Shown: positions 17,160-25,070, numbered from the stretch's first letter. The stretch is DNA of 27,018 nucleotides from DASRHD01 sp035499715 (GCA_035499715.1 DATJYF010000278.1:1-27018); one strand, 5' to 3'. Translations and numbers: made by a program. Notes: generated by a model from the letters alone, not told the origin.

Positions 17160-17195
17160 TTGCCTCCAGGTTATTTCTGATTATACAGAAATTAC
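17160..17195 (+). promoter_or_regulatory. Promoter and operator of the GbsR-type gene
   Basis: ATTTCT-N8-AGAAAT (17173-17192) with a trailing TAC is an inverted repeat that covers a candidate -10 TATACA (17182-17187), with TTGCCT (17160-17165) 16 bases upstream. The site ends 4 bases before the ATG at 17200, so the mRNA would be leaderless or nearly so. The same operator precedes the next gene, which suggests autoregulation. Confidence 0.65.
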
Positions 17196-17199
17196 CGTA

Positions 17200-17730
17200 A
17201 TGAGAAAATTAACCTCGGTCCAACAACAGTTCATCCTGCACTGGGGCGAAATGGGAACCCGCTGGGGCATCAATCGAACGGTCGCGCAGATCCATGCCCT
17301 GCTGTACCTTTCGCCGGAACCGCTCAATGCGGAGAAAATTACGGATACACTGCAAATCGCCCGCTCAAATGTCAGCACCAGCATAAAGGAGTTGCAGAGC
17401 TGGAGCCTTGTGCGGCTCGTTCACATCATGGGGGACAAGCGCGACCATTTCGAGTCGGTGAAAGACGTATGGGAGATGTTCCGCATCATCGCCAATGAAC
17501 GAAAACGGCGGGAGATCGATCCGGCCCGGGAGGTATTGGAAAACTGTCTGAACGCCGCGGCCAAGGATCTCGATCCTTACACACGCGAGCGATTGCAGGA
17601 ACTCAGCGGATTTTTCGAAACCACAGCCGGGTGGTATGAACAAATCAGCCGATGGCCCCAAGCCTCACTGATCCGGTTTATCAGTCTGGGCGATAAGGTA
17701 ATGAAGGGACTCGGGCGGCTGCCGGGATAA
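17200..17730 (+). CDS. GbsR/MarR-family transcriptional regulator
   Basis: 176 aa. It resembles the GbsR branch of winged-helix regulators: an N-terminal helix FILHWGEMGTRWGINRTVAQIHALLYLSPEPL, then an HTH (NAEKITDTLQIARSNVSTSIKELQSWSLV, about 43-71), a wing with HIMGDKRDHFES, and C-terminal dimerisation helices. Such proteins are usually dimeric repressors; GbsR itself senses choline. Ligand here unknown. It is followed after 45 bases by a DUF2071 gene, and both are preceded by the same inverted repeat. The simplest model is a repressor of itself and of the DUF2071 gene. Composition is slightly AT-richer around the promoters than in the neighbours. Confidence 0.85.
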   Translation: MRKLTSVQQQFILHWGEMGTRWGINRTVAQIHALLYLSPEPLNAEKITDTLQIARSNVSTSIKELQSWSLVRLVHIMGDKRDHFESVKDVWEMFRIIANERKRREIDPAREVLENCLNAAAKDLDPYTRERLQELSGFFETTAGWYEQISRWPQASLIRFISLGDKVMKGLGRLPG

Positions 17731-17745
17731 TTATTGTGAATCTAA

Positions 17746-17768
17746 ATTTCTATTTTTACAGAAATTAC
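17746..17768 (+). promoter_or_regulatory. Second copy of the GbsR-type operator
   Basis: ATTTCT-N8-AGAAAT at 17746-17765, again followed by TAC, ending 8-10 bases before the ATG at 17776. It shares the last 11 bases ACAGAAATTAC with the first copy (17186-17195 region). A TTTACA -10-like element (17755-17760) lies under the right half, parallel to TATACA in the first copy. Confidence 0.65.
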
Positions 17769-17775
17769 AGATAAT

Positions 17776-18615
17776 ATGACAACAGCAGAAACCCGCCCTG
17801 CCACCCGGCCGGCCATTTCCCCGGGTGCGGGCCGGCGTTTGCTCCGCGGCACATGGCGCGATACCGCCTTTGTCGCAGAGTGGCACCAGATGCTTTTTGT
17901 TCATTACAGCATACCGCCGGAGAAGCTGGCGCCGCAGACGCCATTTGTGCTGGATACCCGCGATGGCCATGCCTTCGTGAGCCTGGTCTTTTTCAGTTTG
18001 GAGCGCATGCGGCCAGCCGGTACCGGCATATTCGGCCGCTGGTTGTGCCGCCCGATCTCGGATCATCCTTTTCTCAATCTCCGCACCTATGTGCGTGGCG
18101 AAGCCGGCCCGGGCATCCAGTTCTTCGCTGAATGGATTCCAAATCCGCTCAGCATGAAAATCGGGCCGCGAACCTATGGCCTGCCCTACCGCTTCGGCTA
18201 TTTCAGTTATGATATGGAGGGACAGAACGGAGTGGGCCATGTGCACGTGCACGATCCAGCGCTGGAAGCCGACCTCCGCCTTGCCTTTCCGACCCGAAAG
18301 CGGCCGCTCACTTCATGCACAGACGGCTCGGTTGATGATTTTCTTCTCGAGCGCTACGTCGCCTACACCAGCCGCAAAAACACCCGGCGGCGGTTTTTCG
18401 TCGCGCATGCTCCCTGGCAACAGCATCAGCCCGACTGGCTCCGATCTGACACCACCATGGTCGAACGAGCCTTCCCTTGGTTTCGCTTTGCTGAATTTCA
18501 CAGCGTCCATCTGTCACCCGGGGTACGCGAAGTATGCATGGGATGGCCGATGAGACTCTCGGACCCAACCAGGTGCGCGGATAAAATGTTGCCCGGTTTT
18601 CCCGGCCAGGATTAG
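17776..18615 (+). CDS. DUF2071 family protein
   Basis: 279 aa. It resembles the DUF2071 (YqjF-like) family: an early WHQMLFVHYSIPPEKLAPQTPFVLDTRDGHAFVSLVFFSLERMRP-type block, a central FLNLRTYVRG and a FGYFSYDMEG stretch, and a C-terminal FAEFHSVHLSPGVREVCMGWP. The family has an acetoacetate-decarboxylase-like fold without a firmly established activity in bacteria. No signal peptide or membrane helix. The start follows directly on the second operator copy, so expression is probably controlled by the upstream GbsR-type regulator. The stop overlaps the first base of a palindrome that covers the next gene's start. Family assignment is confident; function is unknown. Confidence 0.8.
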   Translation: MTTAETRPATRPAISPGAGRRLLRGTWRDTAFVAEWHQMLFVHYSIPPEKLAPQTPFVLDTRDGHAFVSLVFFSLERMRPAGTGIFGRWLCRPISDHPFLNLRTYVRGEAGPGIQFFAEWIPNPLSMKIGPRTYGLPYRFGYFSYDMEGQNGVGHVHVHDPALEADLRLAFPTRKRPLTSCTDGSVDDFLLERYVAYTSRKNTRRRFFVAHAPWQQHQPDWLRSDTTMVERAFPWFRFAEFHSVHLSPGVREVCMGWPMRLSDPTRCADKMLPGFPGQD

Positions 18616-18631
18616 CATGGCAGTGCCATGC
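18615..18631. promoter_or_regulatory. Perfect 17-base palindrome over a start codon
   Basis: GCATGGCA-G-TGCCATGC, 8-bp arms. The left arm begins at the last base of the DUF2071 stop codon and the right arm contains the ATG (18628-18630) of the next gene. It may be a protein-binding operator or, as RNA, a structure restricting initiation. Confidence 0.6.
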
Positions 18632-20799
18632 TTTCCTCAAAATCCAACACCCGCCTGAAAATCATCGGCATCGAGGGCCAAAACGCGGACAATATCCGCC
18701 GCGAAGTGGCCCACGGCGCCAGGTTCGTCATCTACAGTTACAATTTTTCGCTCGTGGTCGTCAGTTTCAAGCGGCCTTCCCACATCTATTTTATGCGCGC
18801 CGGCCAGAGCCGTCTTCTCAAGGGCCTGCCCTTCACGCTGATCTCCCTGTTGTTTGGCTGGTGGGGCATTCCCCATGGCATCATCTACACGATTCAAAGT
18901 CTGGCGACGAATCTCGGCGGCGGCACGGATGTCACGGACAGCATTCTTGCCTCGCTCGCGCCGGCCGCCGAGGCAAACGCGACCGCCTCACCCTCGTCGG
19001 TCGCGCCGGCGCCGGCCCGGCCGGCCTCATCGCCCAAGCCGGCCTCATATGCTCTGGCCATCGGCTTCATCGCGGCGCTTGCCGCGATCATTTATTCCGG
19101 CGTCTGCTATTACAAGGGACGGAACCTGCCCGTGGTCCTCGTTTCCGGTCTGCCCGAGGGCTACGATGTCTCGCTCAACGGCCAGAGTTATCATCTGCAG
19201 CCGCACACGCCGCAGATTCTGGCTTTGCCGGAAGGGACCTTCGACCTGCAGGCCCGGCTGCCCGGCGGACAAGCCGCCGACGGGCATTTCACTTTTTCCA
19301 CCAATTTCGTCCCGCGCCCCTTTCATCCGCGCGTGCTCGTGCTCAATCCCGACAAAGCCGCGGTGGTTTATCTCGAAACGACCGTGTACCATCCGGCCAA
19401 TTCGGCGGCCGACGGGAAGGAGGAGAACGCCTACTCCCTCTACGTCAACCAGCCCGCCTATTTCCTCGACCGGCCCGATTTTGTTTTCACCGCCTTTCCC
19501 TCGACCATCAGCATGCCGGAGGGGACCACCAACTTGGCGAAAACCCGGCTGGATGTTTTCGAAGAACTGGCGCCGGATGCCGTCGCCTCGCTGTTGAACA
19601 AGCGCCTCGGTTACGCGGCGATGAGCGCTTATCTGCAAAACGAGGCGAGGCTGCGGCCCGATGACGAGGCGGTGATCGGCGAAGTTGCGACCGGGCTCCA
19701 CTCCGGCGATGCGCTCGCTCTCTTCCAAACTCGCCTCTCCGACCGGCCGGTGCATCTCGAATGGCATCGCTACTACCAATCGATGATGGAAGGCCTGCAT
19801 CCGGATTTCGACCTGGCGGGCCAGTACCGCCGCTGGGCCGAGGCCGAGCCGGACAACGGCGACCTGACTTATCTTTACGCCCGGCTGTTGGAGGATAGCG
19901 ACGTTTCCCGCCCGCTCTTCGAACGCGCCCTCGCCGCCCGCCACTCCTGTCCCTACGCCGCCGTCGCCCTCGGATTTGACGAGATCAACGACACCCATTT
20001 CCAGCGCGGCCTGGATCTTCTGCTCCAGGCCGAACGCGCCGGCGTGCACAGCGAGACGTTGCGGATAAACAAGCGCATGGCCCTGCTGGCGCTGGGCCGG
20101 AAGCAGGACGTGGTGCAAACGGCCCAGGCGGAACTGGCGGCCGCGCCCACCGACATCGGGCTCTTCGCCGATCTGCTGCGCCTGCAACAAAACGCAGCGC
20201 CCGATTCCGCAGCCGGGGAGCGGGCCATCACCCAGTTTCTGGCCCAGTTTCGCCGCCGTTACGGCGACGACGAGATCGGCTCACTGGACCGGTACCTCCA
20301 CGCCTCCCTTGCCTACGGCGCGGGCGACGAAGCCGGGTTTGCCCGCCGCGCCGAGGGGCTGACGGGCGCGGAAAACGTGTTCGAAGCCGCCGTCTCGCGC
20401 CGCGACCACGCCGCCGCGGCCGCCGCGCTGAGCAAGACCGATGAAGCGCCCGCCCGCTATTATTGGATTCTCTATCTGACCGCCCGCAGCACAGGGGATG
20501 AAACCGCGGCCGAAGGATATTTCCAGAAGGGCCTCGAGGTACTGGCGGCGAAGGAAGGGCGTCGCGGCTCCACTTTGGCCCGGCGCATCAAATCAGGCAC
20601 GCCCGCCGACCACGCCGAAATTCTCCGCACCGCCAACGACGCCACGGACAACGCCATCTTGTTCGCCGCCCTCGGACTGCGCTTTCCCGCCCGGCGCGAC
20701 GATTATTTCGGGCGCGCCCGCCTCTTCGACGTCGACCCCTCCTTCCCGCATCTGCTTTTGCGCTCGATTCTCGCCGCGAAGCCCGGCGGCCAGGGTTGA
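18628..20799 (+). CDS. Large membrane-anchored protein with helical-repeat (TPR-like) region
   Basis: 723 aa, function not recognised. Residues about 30-105 form a compact module with FVIYSYNFSLVVVSFKRPSHIYFMRAG-type strands, one or two hydrophobic stretches (LPFTLISLLFGWWGIPHGIIYTI) and GGGTDVT. A Pro/Ala/Ser linker (112-138) leads to a second membrane helix YALAIGFIAALAAIIYSGV (141-159). Then comes a beta-rich domain (VVLVSGLPEGYDVSLNGQ, about 168-260). From about 310 on the protein is alpha-helical with repeats rich in Ala, Leu, Tyr and Glu, such as GDLTYLYARLLEDSDVSRPLFERALAARH, which look like degenerate tetratricopeptide units for protein binding. The C-terminal part probably faces the periplasm or cytosol depending on topology, which cannot be fixed here. 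The gene starts 12 bases after the DUF2071 stop and converges with the gene at 20815. Confidence 0.8.
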   Translation: MLSSKSNTRLKIIGIEGQNADNIRREVAHGARFVIYSYNFSLVVVSFKRPSHIYFMRAGQSRLLKGLPFTLISLLFGWWGIPHGIIYTIQSLATNLGGGTDVTDSILASLAPAAEANATASPSSVAPAPARPASSPKPASYALAIGFIAALAAIIYSGVCYYKGRNLPVVLVSGLPEGYDVSLNGQSYHLQPHTPQILALPEGTFDLQARLPGGQAADGHFTFSTNFVPRPFHPRVLVLNPDKAAVVYLETTVYHPANSAADGKEENAYSLYVNQPAYFLDRPDFVFTAFPSTISMPEGTTNLAKTRLDVFEELAPDAVASLLNKRLGYAAMSAYLQNEARLRPDDEAVIGEVATGLHSGDALALFQTRLSDRPVHLEWHRYYQSMMEGLHPDFDLAGQYRRWAEAEPDNGDLTYLYARLLEDSDVSRPLFERALAARHSCPYAAVALGFDEINDTHFQRGLDLLLQAERAGVHSETLRINKRMALLALGRKQDVVQTAQAELAAAPTDIGLFADLLRLQQNAAPDSAAGERAITQFLAQFRRRYGDDEIGSLDRYLHASLAYGAGDEAGFARRAEGLTGAENVFEAAVSRRDHAAAAAALSKTDEAPARYYWILYLTARSTGDETAAEGYFQKGLEVLAAKEGRRGSTLARRIKSGTPADHAEILRTANDATDNAILFAALGLRFPARRDDYFGRARLFDVDPSFPHLLLRSILAAKPGGQG

Positions 20800-20814
20800 A
20801 CGACGAACCGAGGC

Positions 20815-21111
20815 TCATCGCTCCGCCAGCAGCGCACGCGCGATGTGCTCCCGTTCCGCTTCCGCGTCGCCCTGAAAAAAAGGCCGGACCGCCCGTGCAT
20901 ACCAGTAGCCGGCGTTGCCGTCGTCGCCTTCCTTCCGGTGCAGGTAGGCGTGGACCCATGCGCCGGCGCGCGATCCGTCTTCCTGCGCGCATGCGTGCGC
21001 CCGGTCCCAGTCGCCCCGCGCGTCGTGCCAGAGCGCCTGCAATGCCGGCGACAACCCCGCCGGCGGCCCGGCCGCCGCGGCGAGCGATTGTTGAAATTCT
21101 GCAAATGACAT
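20815..21111 (-). CDS. Small conserved-looking hypothetical protein
   Basis: 98 aa from ATG 21111 (MSFAEFQQSL). Upstream in-frame ATGs at 21162 and 21165 would overlap the divergent nadC start at 21164 and are less likely. The sequence is an alpha-helical, Trp/His-rich pattern: SPALQALWHDARGDWDRAHACAQ, GAWVHAYLHRKEGDDGNAGYWYARA. It resembles one or two Sel1/TPR-like helical hairpins, and the family occurs as small stand-alone proteins in several proteobacteria and verrucomicrobia; function unknown. It ends 15 bases from the convergent membrane-protein gene. Composition is clearly protein-like. Confidence 0.7.
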   Translation of the reverse strand: MSFAEFQQSLAAAAGPPAGLSPALQALWHDARGDWDRAHACAQEDGSRAGAWVHAYLHRKEGDDGNAGYWYARAVRPFFQGDAEAEREHIARALLAER

Positions 21112-21163
21112 TTGCGCCAGCGTGGGCGGGTCGTTTTTAGTTTCAACGCCGCACTTCGCCATC

Positions 21164-22099
21164 ATGCCCGCTCCGCCCAAATCGCCTCCGGCCGACGTCC
21201 TCCTCCAGCGCCTCGCCTGGGATGATCTCGACCGCGCGTACCTGCGCCGGCTGGTGGAAATGGCGCGCGAGGAGGATTTGCACGGGCTCGGCTTGCGCGC
21301 GCGGCCGGCGCACACCGGCGATCTCTCCACCGCCAGCCTGGGGCGGACGGCGCCGCGGGCCGGCGCGGCGGATCTGGTCGCGCGCGAACCGCTCGTCGTC
21401 TGCGGACTGTCGCTCGTGCCGCTTATTCTTTCCGTTTACGGCGGCCGCGCCACCGCGCAGCTCCGCGCCCGCGACGGCGCGCGCCTGCCCGCCGGCGCCG
21501 TGCTCGCCACGCTCAGCGGCGATTCGCGCACCCTCCTCACCGCGGAGCGGGTGATACTGAATTTTCTTCAACGCCTGAGCGGTGTGGCCACGCAAACCCG
21601 CCGGTATGTCGAGGCTCTCGGCACTTCGCGCACGCGACTGCTCGATACGCGCAAGACCACGCCCGGTTGGCGCATGCTCGAAAAATACGCCGTCGCCTCC
21701 GGTGGCGGCTGGAACTATCGTCTCGGCCTTTTCGACGGGTTCATGCTCAAGGACAACCATCTCGCGCTCCTCGGCGCGGCTGAAGGTCTCGCCGCCGCAG
21801 TCGCCGCCGCCCGGCGGGCCGCGCCCGAGCTGCCGGTGGAGATAGAAGTCGACGCGCTGGCTCAAATTCCTTCCGCCCTCGCCGCCGGCGCCGACGTCAT
21901 CCTTCTTGACAACTTCACCCCGGCGCGGCTCCGGCGCGCCGTTGCGCTCATCGCCGGCCGCGCCTTCACCGAGGCGAGCGGCGGCATCACACTCAAAACG
22001 CTGCCGCGCCTCGCCGGCCTCGGCCTCGATTTCATCTCCACCGGCGCGCTGGTCCACCACAGCGTGTGGGTCGACCTCGGCCTCGATTGGCGCCGCTGA
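21164..22099 (+). CDS. nadC: Nicotinate-nucleotide diphosphorylase (carboxylating)
   Basis: 311 aa. Quinolinate phosphoribosyltransferase: converts quinolinate and PRPP to nicotinate mononucleotide, CO2 and PPi in de novo NAD synthesis. Motifs include the TGDLST start of the active region, NFLQRLSGVAT, LLDTRKTTPGWRMLEKYAV (159-177), GLFDGFMLKDNHL (188-200), IEVDALAQIPSALAAGADVILLDNF and the GGI/STGALVHH end. ATG 21164 is the start that gives a normal N-terminus; the frame extends to 21122 without support. It is followed by birA after one base, so the two are translationally coupled. Length is slightly above the average. Confidence 0.95.
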   Translation: MPAPPKSPPADVLLQRLAWDDLDRAYLRRLVEMAREEDLHGLGLRARPAHTGDLSTASLGRTAPRAGAADLVAREPLVVCGLSLVPLILSVYGGRATAQLRARDGARLPAGAVLATLSGDSRTLLTAERVILNFLQRLSGVATQTRRYVEALGTSRTRLLDTRKTTPGWRMLEKYAVASGGGWNYRLGLFDGFMLKDNHLALLGAAEGLAAAVAAARRAAPELPVEIEVDALAQIPSALAAGADVILLDNFTPARLRRAVALIAGRAFTEASGGITLKTLPRLAGLGLDFISTGALVHHSVWVDLGLDWRR

Positions 22100-22100
22100 C

Positions 22101-23108
22101 ATGACGACCCCGCCTGAAATCGTCATCCTCCGCGAACTGCTCGATCACCAGCCCGGCTTCGTCTCCGGCAGCACGCTGGCCAGGAAACTCGGCATGAGCC
22201 GGGTCGGCGTGTGGACTCACATGGGAAAACTCCGCGAGCAGGGTTTTGCCTTCAAGGCGGTGCGCAGCCGCGGCTACAAGCTCACACGGCGGCCCGTTGC
22301 GCTCAACGCCGCCCTGATCGAGGCCCACCTGCGGCGGCGCGCGCGCGACTTCACCCTGGTTTTCCTCGATGAGATCGACAGCACCAACAGCGAGGCCGAG
22401 CGCCTGCTCGCCGCCGGCCGGCCGGCGCCCTTCGCCGTCCTCGCCCGCCGGCAGACGCACGGCCGCGGTCGCTTCGGCCGCGCCTGGCACAGCGAAGCCA
22501 ACGGCAATCTCTACGCCAGCTTCGCCTTCCGCCCGCGCCTCGAACCCGCCCGCATGCAGACGTTCACCCTCTGGATGGGACTCAACGTCTGCGAGCTCGT
22601 GGCCAACTTCTGCCACTTGTCCCCCGGCCTCAAATGGCCCAACGATCTCGTCTTCGCCGGGCGCAAGGCCGGCGGCATGCTGACCGAGGCGCGGGTCGAC
22701 GCGGACCAGATCCGCGACCTCGTTTTCGGCCTCGGCCTCAACGTCAACTGCCCGCACGACGCCTGGCCCCGCGGCCTGGCCGCCACCGCCACCTCGCTGG
22801 CCGAGCAGGCCGGCGCGCCCCTCGACCTCAACCGCTTCGCCGCCGCGCTCACCGGCCGCGTGCTCCTCGCCTACACGGATTTCATCGACGGCGATTATAC
22901 CGGAAATTTTGCCGACCTTTGGAATCGCTTCGACTCACTCCGCAGTCGGATGGTCACGCTCGTGCAAGGCGAAAAAAAATTCTCCGGCACCGCCGCGGGC
23001 ATCGACGGCGAAGGCTCGCTGCTGCTGCGCACCGACGCCGGCAAAACCCTGCGCTTCCGCGCCGGCGAGGTGACGGTGGAAAAGGAAGACGCCCGGGCCG
23101 GGGGCTGA
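22101..23108 (+). CDS. birA: Bifunctional biotin-[acetyl-CoA-carboxylase] ligase / repressor
   Basis: 335 aa. An N-terminal winged HTH (GSTLARKLGMSRVGVWTHMGKLREQGF, 23-50, then SRGYKL) precedes a class II biotin-protein ligase domain with DSTNSEAERL (93-102), the biotinyl-AMP loop GRGRFGRAWHS (121-131), LKWPNDLVFAGRKAGGMLTE and GLGLNVNCP. The C-terminal SH3-like domain has LVQGEKKFSGTAAGIDGEGSLLLRT. It activates biotin with ATP and attaches it to the carrier protein of acetyl-CoA carboxylase. The HTH suggests it also represses biotin genes, although no bio operon or operator is visible. ATG 22101 follows the nadC stop by one base. A longer frame upstream overlaps nadC and is rejected. Confidence 0.94.
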   Translation: MTTPPEIVILRELLDHQPGFVSGSTLARKLGMSRVGVWTHMGKLREQGFAFKAVRSRGYKLTRRPVALNAALIEAHLRRRARDFTLVFLDEIDSTNSEAERLLAAGRPAPFAVLARRQTHGRGRFGRAWHSEANGNLYASFAFRPRLEPARMQTFTLWMGLNVCELVANFCHLSPGLKWPNDLVFAGRKAGGMLTEARVDADQIRDLVFGLGLNVNCPHDAWPRGLAATATSLAEQAGAPLDLNRFAAALTGRVLLAYTDFIDGDYTGNFADLWNRFDSLRSRMVTLVQGEKKFSGTAAGIDGEGSLLLRTDAGKTLRFRAGEVTVEKEDARAGG

Positions 23109-23138
23109 GCGTCGCTTGTGCGCTTGCTTCCGTCATTT

Positions 23139-23170
23139 TGACTCCCGACTCTGGACTTTCGGCTTTCGAC
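23139..23170. repeat. Degenerate tandem repeat, patch C (before coaX)
   Basis: TGACTCCCGACTCTGGACTTTCGGCTTTCG-like units, the same family as patches A, B and D. Here the patch lies in the intergenic space before coaX and ends 5 bases before its ATG. Confidence 0.5.
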
Positions 23171-23174
23171 CACC

Positions 23175-23954
23175 ATGTCACTCCTCTGCATCGACATCGG
23201 CAACACCCACACCCATTACGGCGTCGTCGCGACCGGCGCGACGGTGTTCCGGGAAAAACTGCCCACGCGATTGCTCGATGACCCCCGCGAGGGCTTCGGA
23301 CCGGCGCTGGTGCAGATTTCGGCCGGCCATCCCGGCCTCGAAGGCGCCGCCTTCTGCTCGGTCGTGCCCGCCGCGACAAAAAAGCTCGAGCACCTGCTCG
23401 CCGCCCGCCACTGGCCCCGGCCGGTGTTCCAGCTCACCCACGAAAAAAAGCTCGGCGTGCACATCGGCTATCCGCGGCCGCAGGAAATCGGCCCCGACCG
23501 TCTGGCCAACGCCGCTGGCGCGCACGCCCTCTTCGGCTCGCCCGCCATCGTCATCGACCTCGGCACCGCCGTGACCTTCGACATCATCACGCAGTCGCGC
23601 GGCTACGAGGGCGGCATCATCGCGCCCGGCGTCGAGCTCATGCGCCGCTACCTCCACGAACAGACTGCGCTCCTGCCACTGCTCGACGATTCGCTCGAGG
23701 TGACCCGCGCCATCGGCCAGTCCACCGTCGAAGCCATGCGCATCGGCACCGTGATCGGCTTCGGCGGCATGATCCAGGCCCTGCTCGACGCCGTGCTGGC
23801 CGACCTCGCCCCCCGCGGCGAACCCATGCCCCGCATCCTGGCCACCGGCAGCACCGCCGTCCTTCTTGAAAGAAACTTGCTTCAGCCGTTCACCCTGGCG
23901 CCCGATCTCACCCTGCGCGGGCTGGCCGCGGCCTGGCGGCTCAATTCCGCCTAA
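23175..23954 (+). CDS. coaX: Type III pantothenate kinase
   Basis: 259 aa. It phosphorylates pantothenate, the first step of coenzyme A synthesis; type III enzymes need a monovalent cation and are not inhibited by CoA. The ASKHA-fold signatures are CIDIGNTHTHYG (5-16), GPDRLANAAGAHALFG with Asp108, IVIDLGTAVTFDII with Asp128, and GGIIAPGVELMRRYL. It follows birA by 66 bases, forming a nadC-birA-coaX cofactor cluster. Length is normal. No Shine-Dalgarno precedes the ATG; a degenerate repeat occupies the space just upstream. Confidence 0.95.
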   Translation: MSLLCIDIGNTHTHYGVVATGATVFREKLPTRLLDDPREGFGPALVQISAGHPGLEGAAFCSVVPAATKKLEHLLAARHWPRPVFQLTHEKKLGVHIGYPRPQEIGPDRLANAAGAHALFGSPAIVIDLGTAVTFDIITQSRGYEGGIIAPGVELMRRYLHEQTALLPLLDDSLEVTRAIGQSTVEAMRIGTVIGFGGMIQALLDAVLADLAPRGEPMPRILATGSTAVLLERNLLQPFTLAPDLTLRGLAAAWRLNSA

Positions 23955-23999
23955 ACTTTTCTGGTGCAGTCGTGTCTATCGGTTGTTCAACTCACCCGC

Positions 24000-25070
24000 A
24001 TGTCCGTCGCTGACTCCACCGCCGCGCCCGCCATCGAGGTCTCGCATCTGGTCAAAACCTACGCCGGCGTGGCCGCTGTCAACGACATCAGCTTCTCCGT
24101 CGGCCGCGGCGAAATCATCGGCTTTCTTGGCCCCAACGGCGCCGGCAAAAGCACGACCATGCGCATCCTCACCGGCTACCTGCCCGCCACCTCCGGCGAC
24201 GTCCGGCTCTGCGGCCTGCCCGTCGCCAGCCGGGCCGACGAAGTGAAACGCTTCATCGGCTACATGCCCGAGAACAATCCCCTGCCCGAGGACATGCGCG
24301 TCAACGAATACCTTTATTACCGCGGGCGGCTCAAGGAGGTGCCCCGCCGCAAGCTCGGCCCGCGGCTCGACGAAGTGCTCGAAATCTGCGACCTCAAGCG
24401 CGTCCGCCACCGGCTCATCGGCAAACTCTCCAAAGGCTACCGCCAGCGCGTCGGCATCGCCGAGGCCATTCTCGCCGAGCCGCCCGTCATCATCATGGAC
24501 GAGCCCACCATCGGCCTCGACCCGCACCAGATCCTCATCGTGCGCGACCTCATCTCCAGCCTGCGCGGACGCATGACCGTCATCATCTCCAGCCACATCC
24601 TGCCCGAGATCGAGGTCACCTGCGACCGCGTCCTGATCATCAATGGCGGCCGCGTCGTCGCCCAGGGCACGCCGGCCCAACTCCGCCGCGAAATTCTCGG
24701 TCACTCGACCTACCGGATCGAACTCGCCGGCGACACCGCCGCGCTGCCCGCCCTCCTAGCCGGCGTCGAGGCGACGCTGAAAATCACCGCCATCGCCGGA
24801 CCCGCCGCCGACGGCTTTCACGCCCTCACCCTCACCACCGCGCGCGACGACGAACTCGGCGAGCCGCTGCTGCGCACGCTGGCCGCGCAAAGCTTCCGCG
24901 TGCGCGCCCTCAGCCGCGAGCATCCGACCCTGGAAGACGTCTTCCTCACCGCGACCAAGCGAAGCTGGGACGTGAAGGACGAGCCGGCGGGCCAGAAACC
25001 GGAGGCCAGAAGCCAAAGGGCGGAAGCCAGAGATCCGCGGGCGGGCCGGCTGCCGGGGCAAAAAAATTAG
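24000..25070 (+). CDS. ABC transporter ATP-binding protein (GldA-like)
   Basis: 356 aa from ATG 24000. Nucleotide-binding subunit: Walker A GPNGAGKST (44-52), signature LSKGY (143-147, variant of LSGGQ), Walker B VIIMDEPTIGLDP with Asp167 and Glu168, switch His in IISSHI. A C-terminal domain of about 100 residues (TYRIELAGD onward) resembles the accessory domain in GldA/DrrA/NatA-type exporters. The last 30 residues (GQKPEARSQRAEAR onward) are encoded by a degenerate DNA repeat and are probably disordered. Immediately downstream are a six-helix ABC-2 permease and a GldG-like protein, so the three form one exporter complex in the inner membrane. The substrate is unknown. An earlier frame start at 23964 adds 12 residues and is less likely. 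Confidence 0.92.
   Translation: MSVADSTAAPAIEVSHLVKTYAGVAAVNDISFSVGRGEIIGFLGPNGAGKSTTMRILTGYLPATSGDVRLCGLPVASRADEVKRFIGYMPENNPLPEDMRVNEYLYYRGRLKEVPRRKLGPRLDEVLEICDLKRVRHRLIGKLSKGYRQRVGIAEAILAEPPVIIMDEPTIGLDPHQILIVRDLISSLRGRMTVIISSHILPEIEVTCDRVLIINGGRVVAQGTPAQLRREILGHSTYRIELAGDTAALPALLAGVEATLKITAIAGPAADGFHALTLTTARDDELGEPLLRTLAAQSFRVRALSREHPTLEDVFLTATKRSWDVKDEPAGQKPEARSQRAEARDPRAGRLPGQKN
24991..25035 (+). repeat. Degenerate tandem repeat, patch D (inside the ABC ATPase gene)
   Basis: CCAGAAACCGGAGGCCAGAA-type units repeated with GGAAGCCAGAGA. The coding sense yields GQKPEARSQRAEARD. The unit and peptide resemble those of patches A and B. Confidence 0.6.

Noticed and set aside
15426..17180. A 584-codon open frame on plus overlapping proA
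   Set aside because: Arg/Pro/His-rich shadow frame of the zinc-ribbon and proA genes; no protein-like segments.
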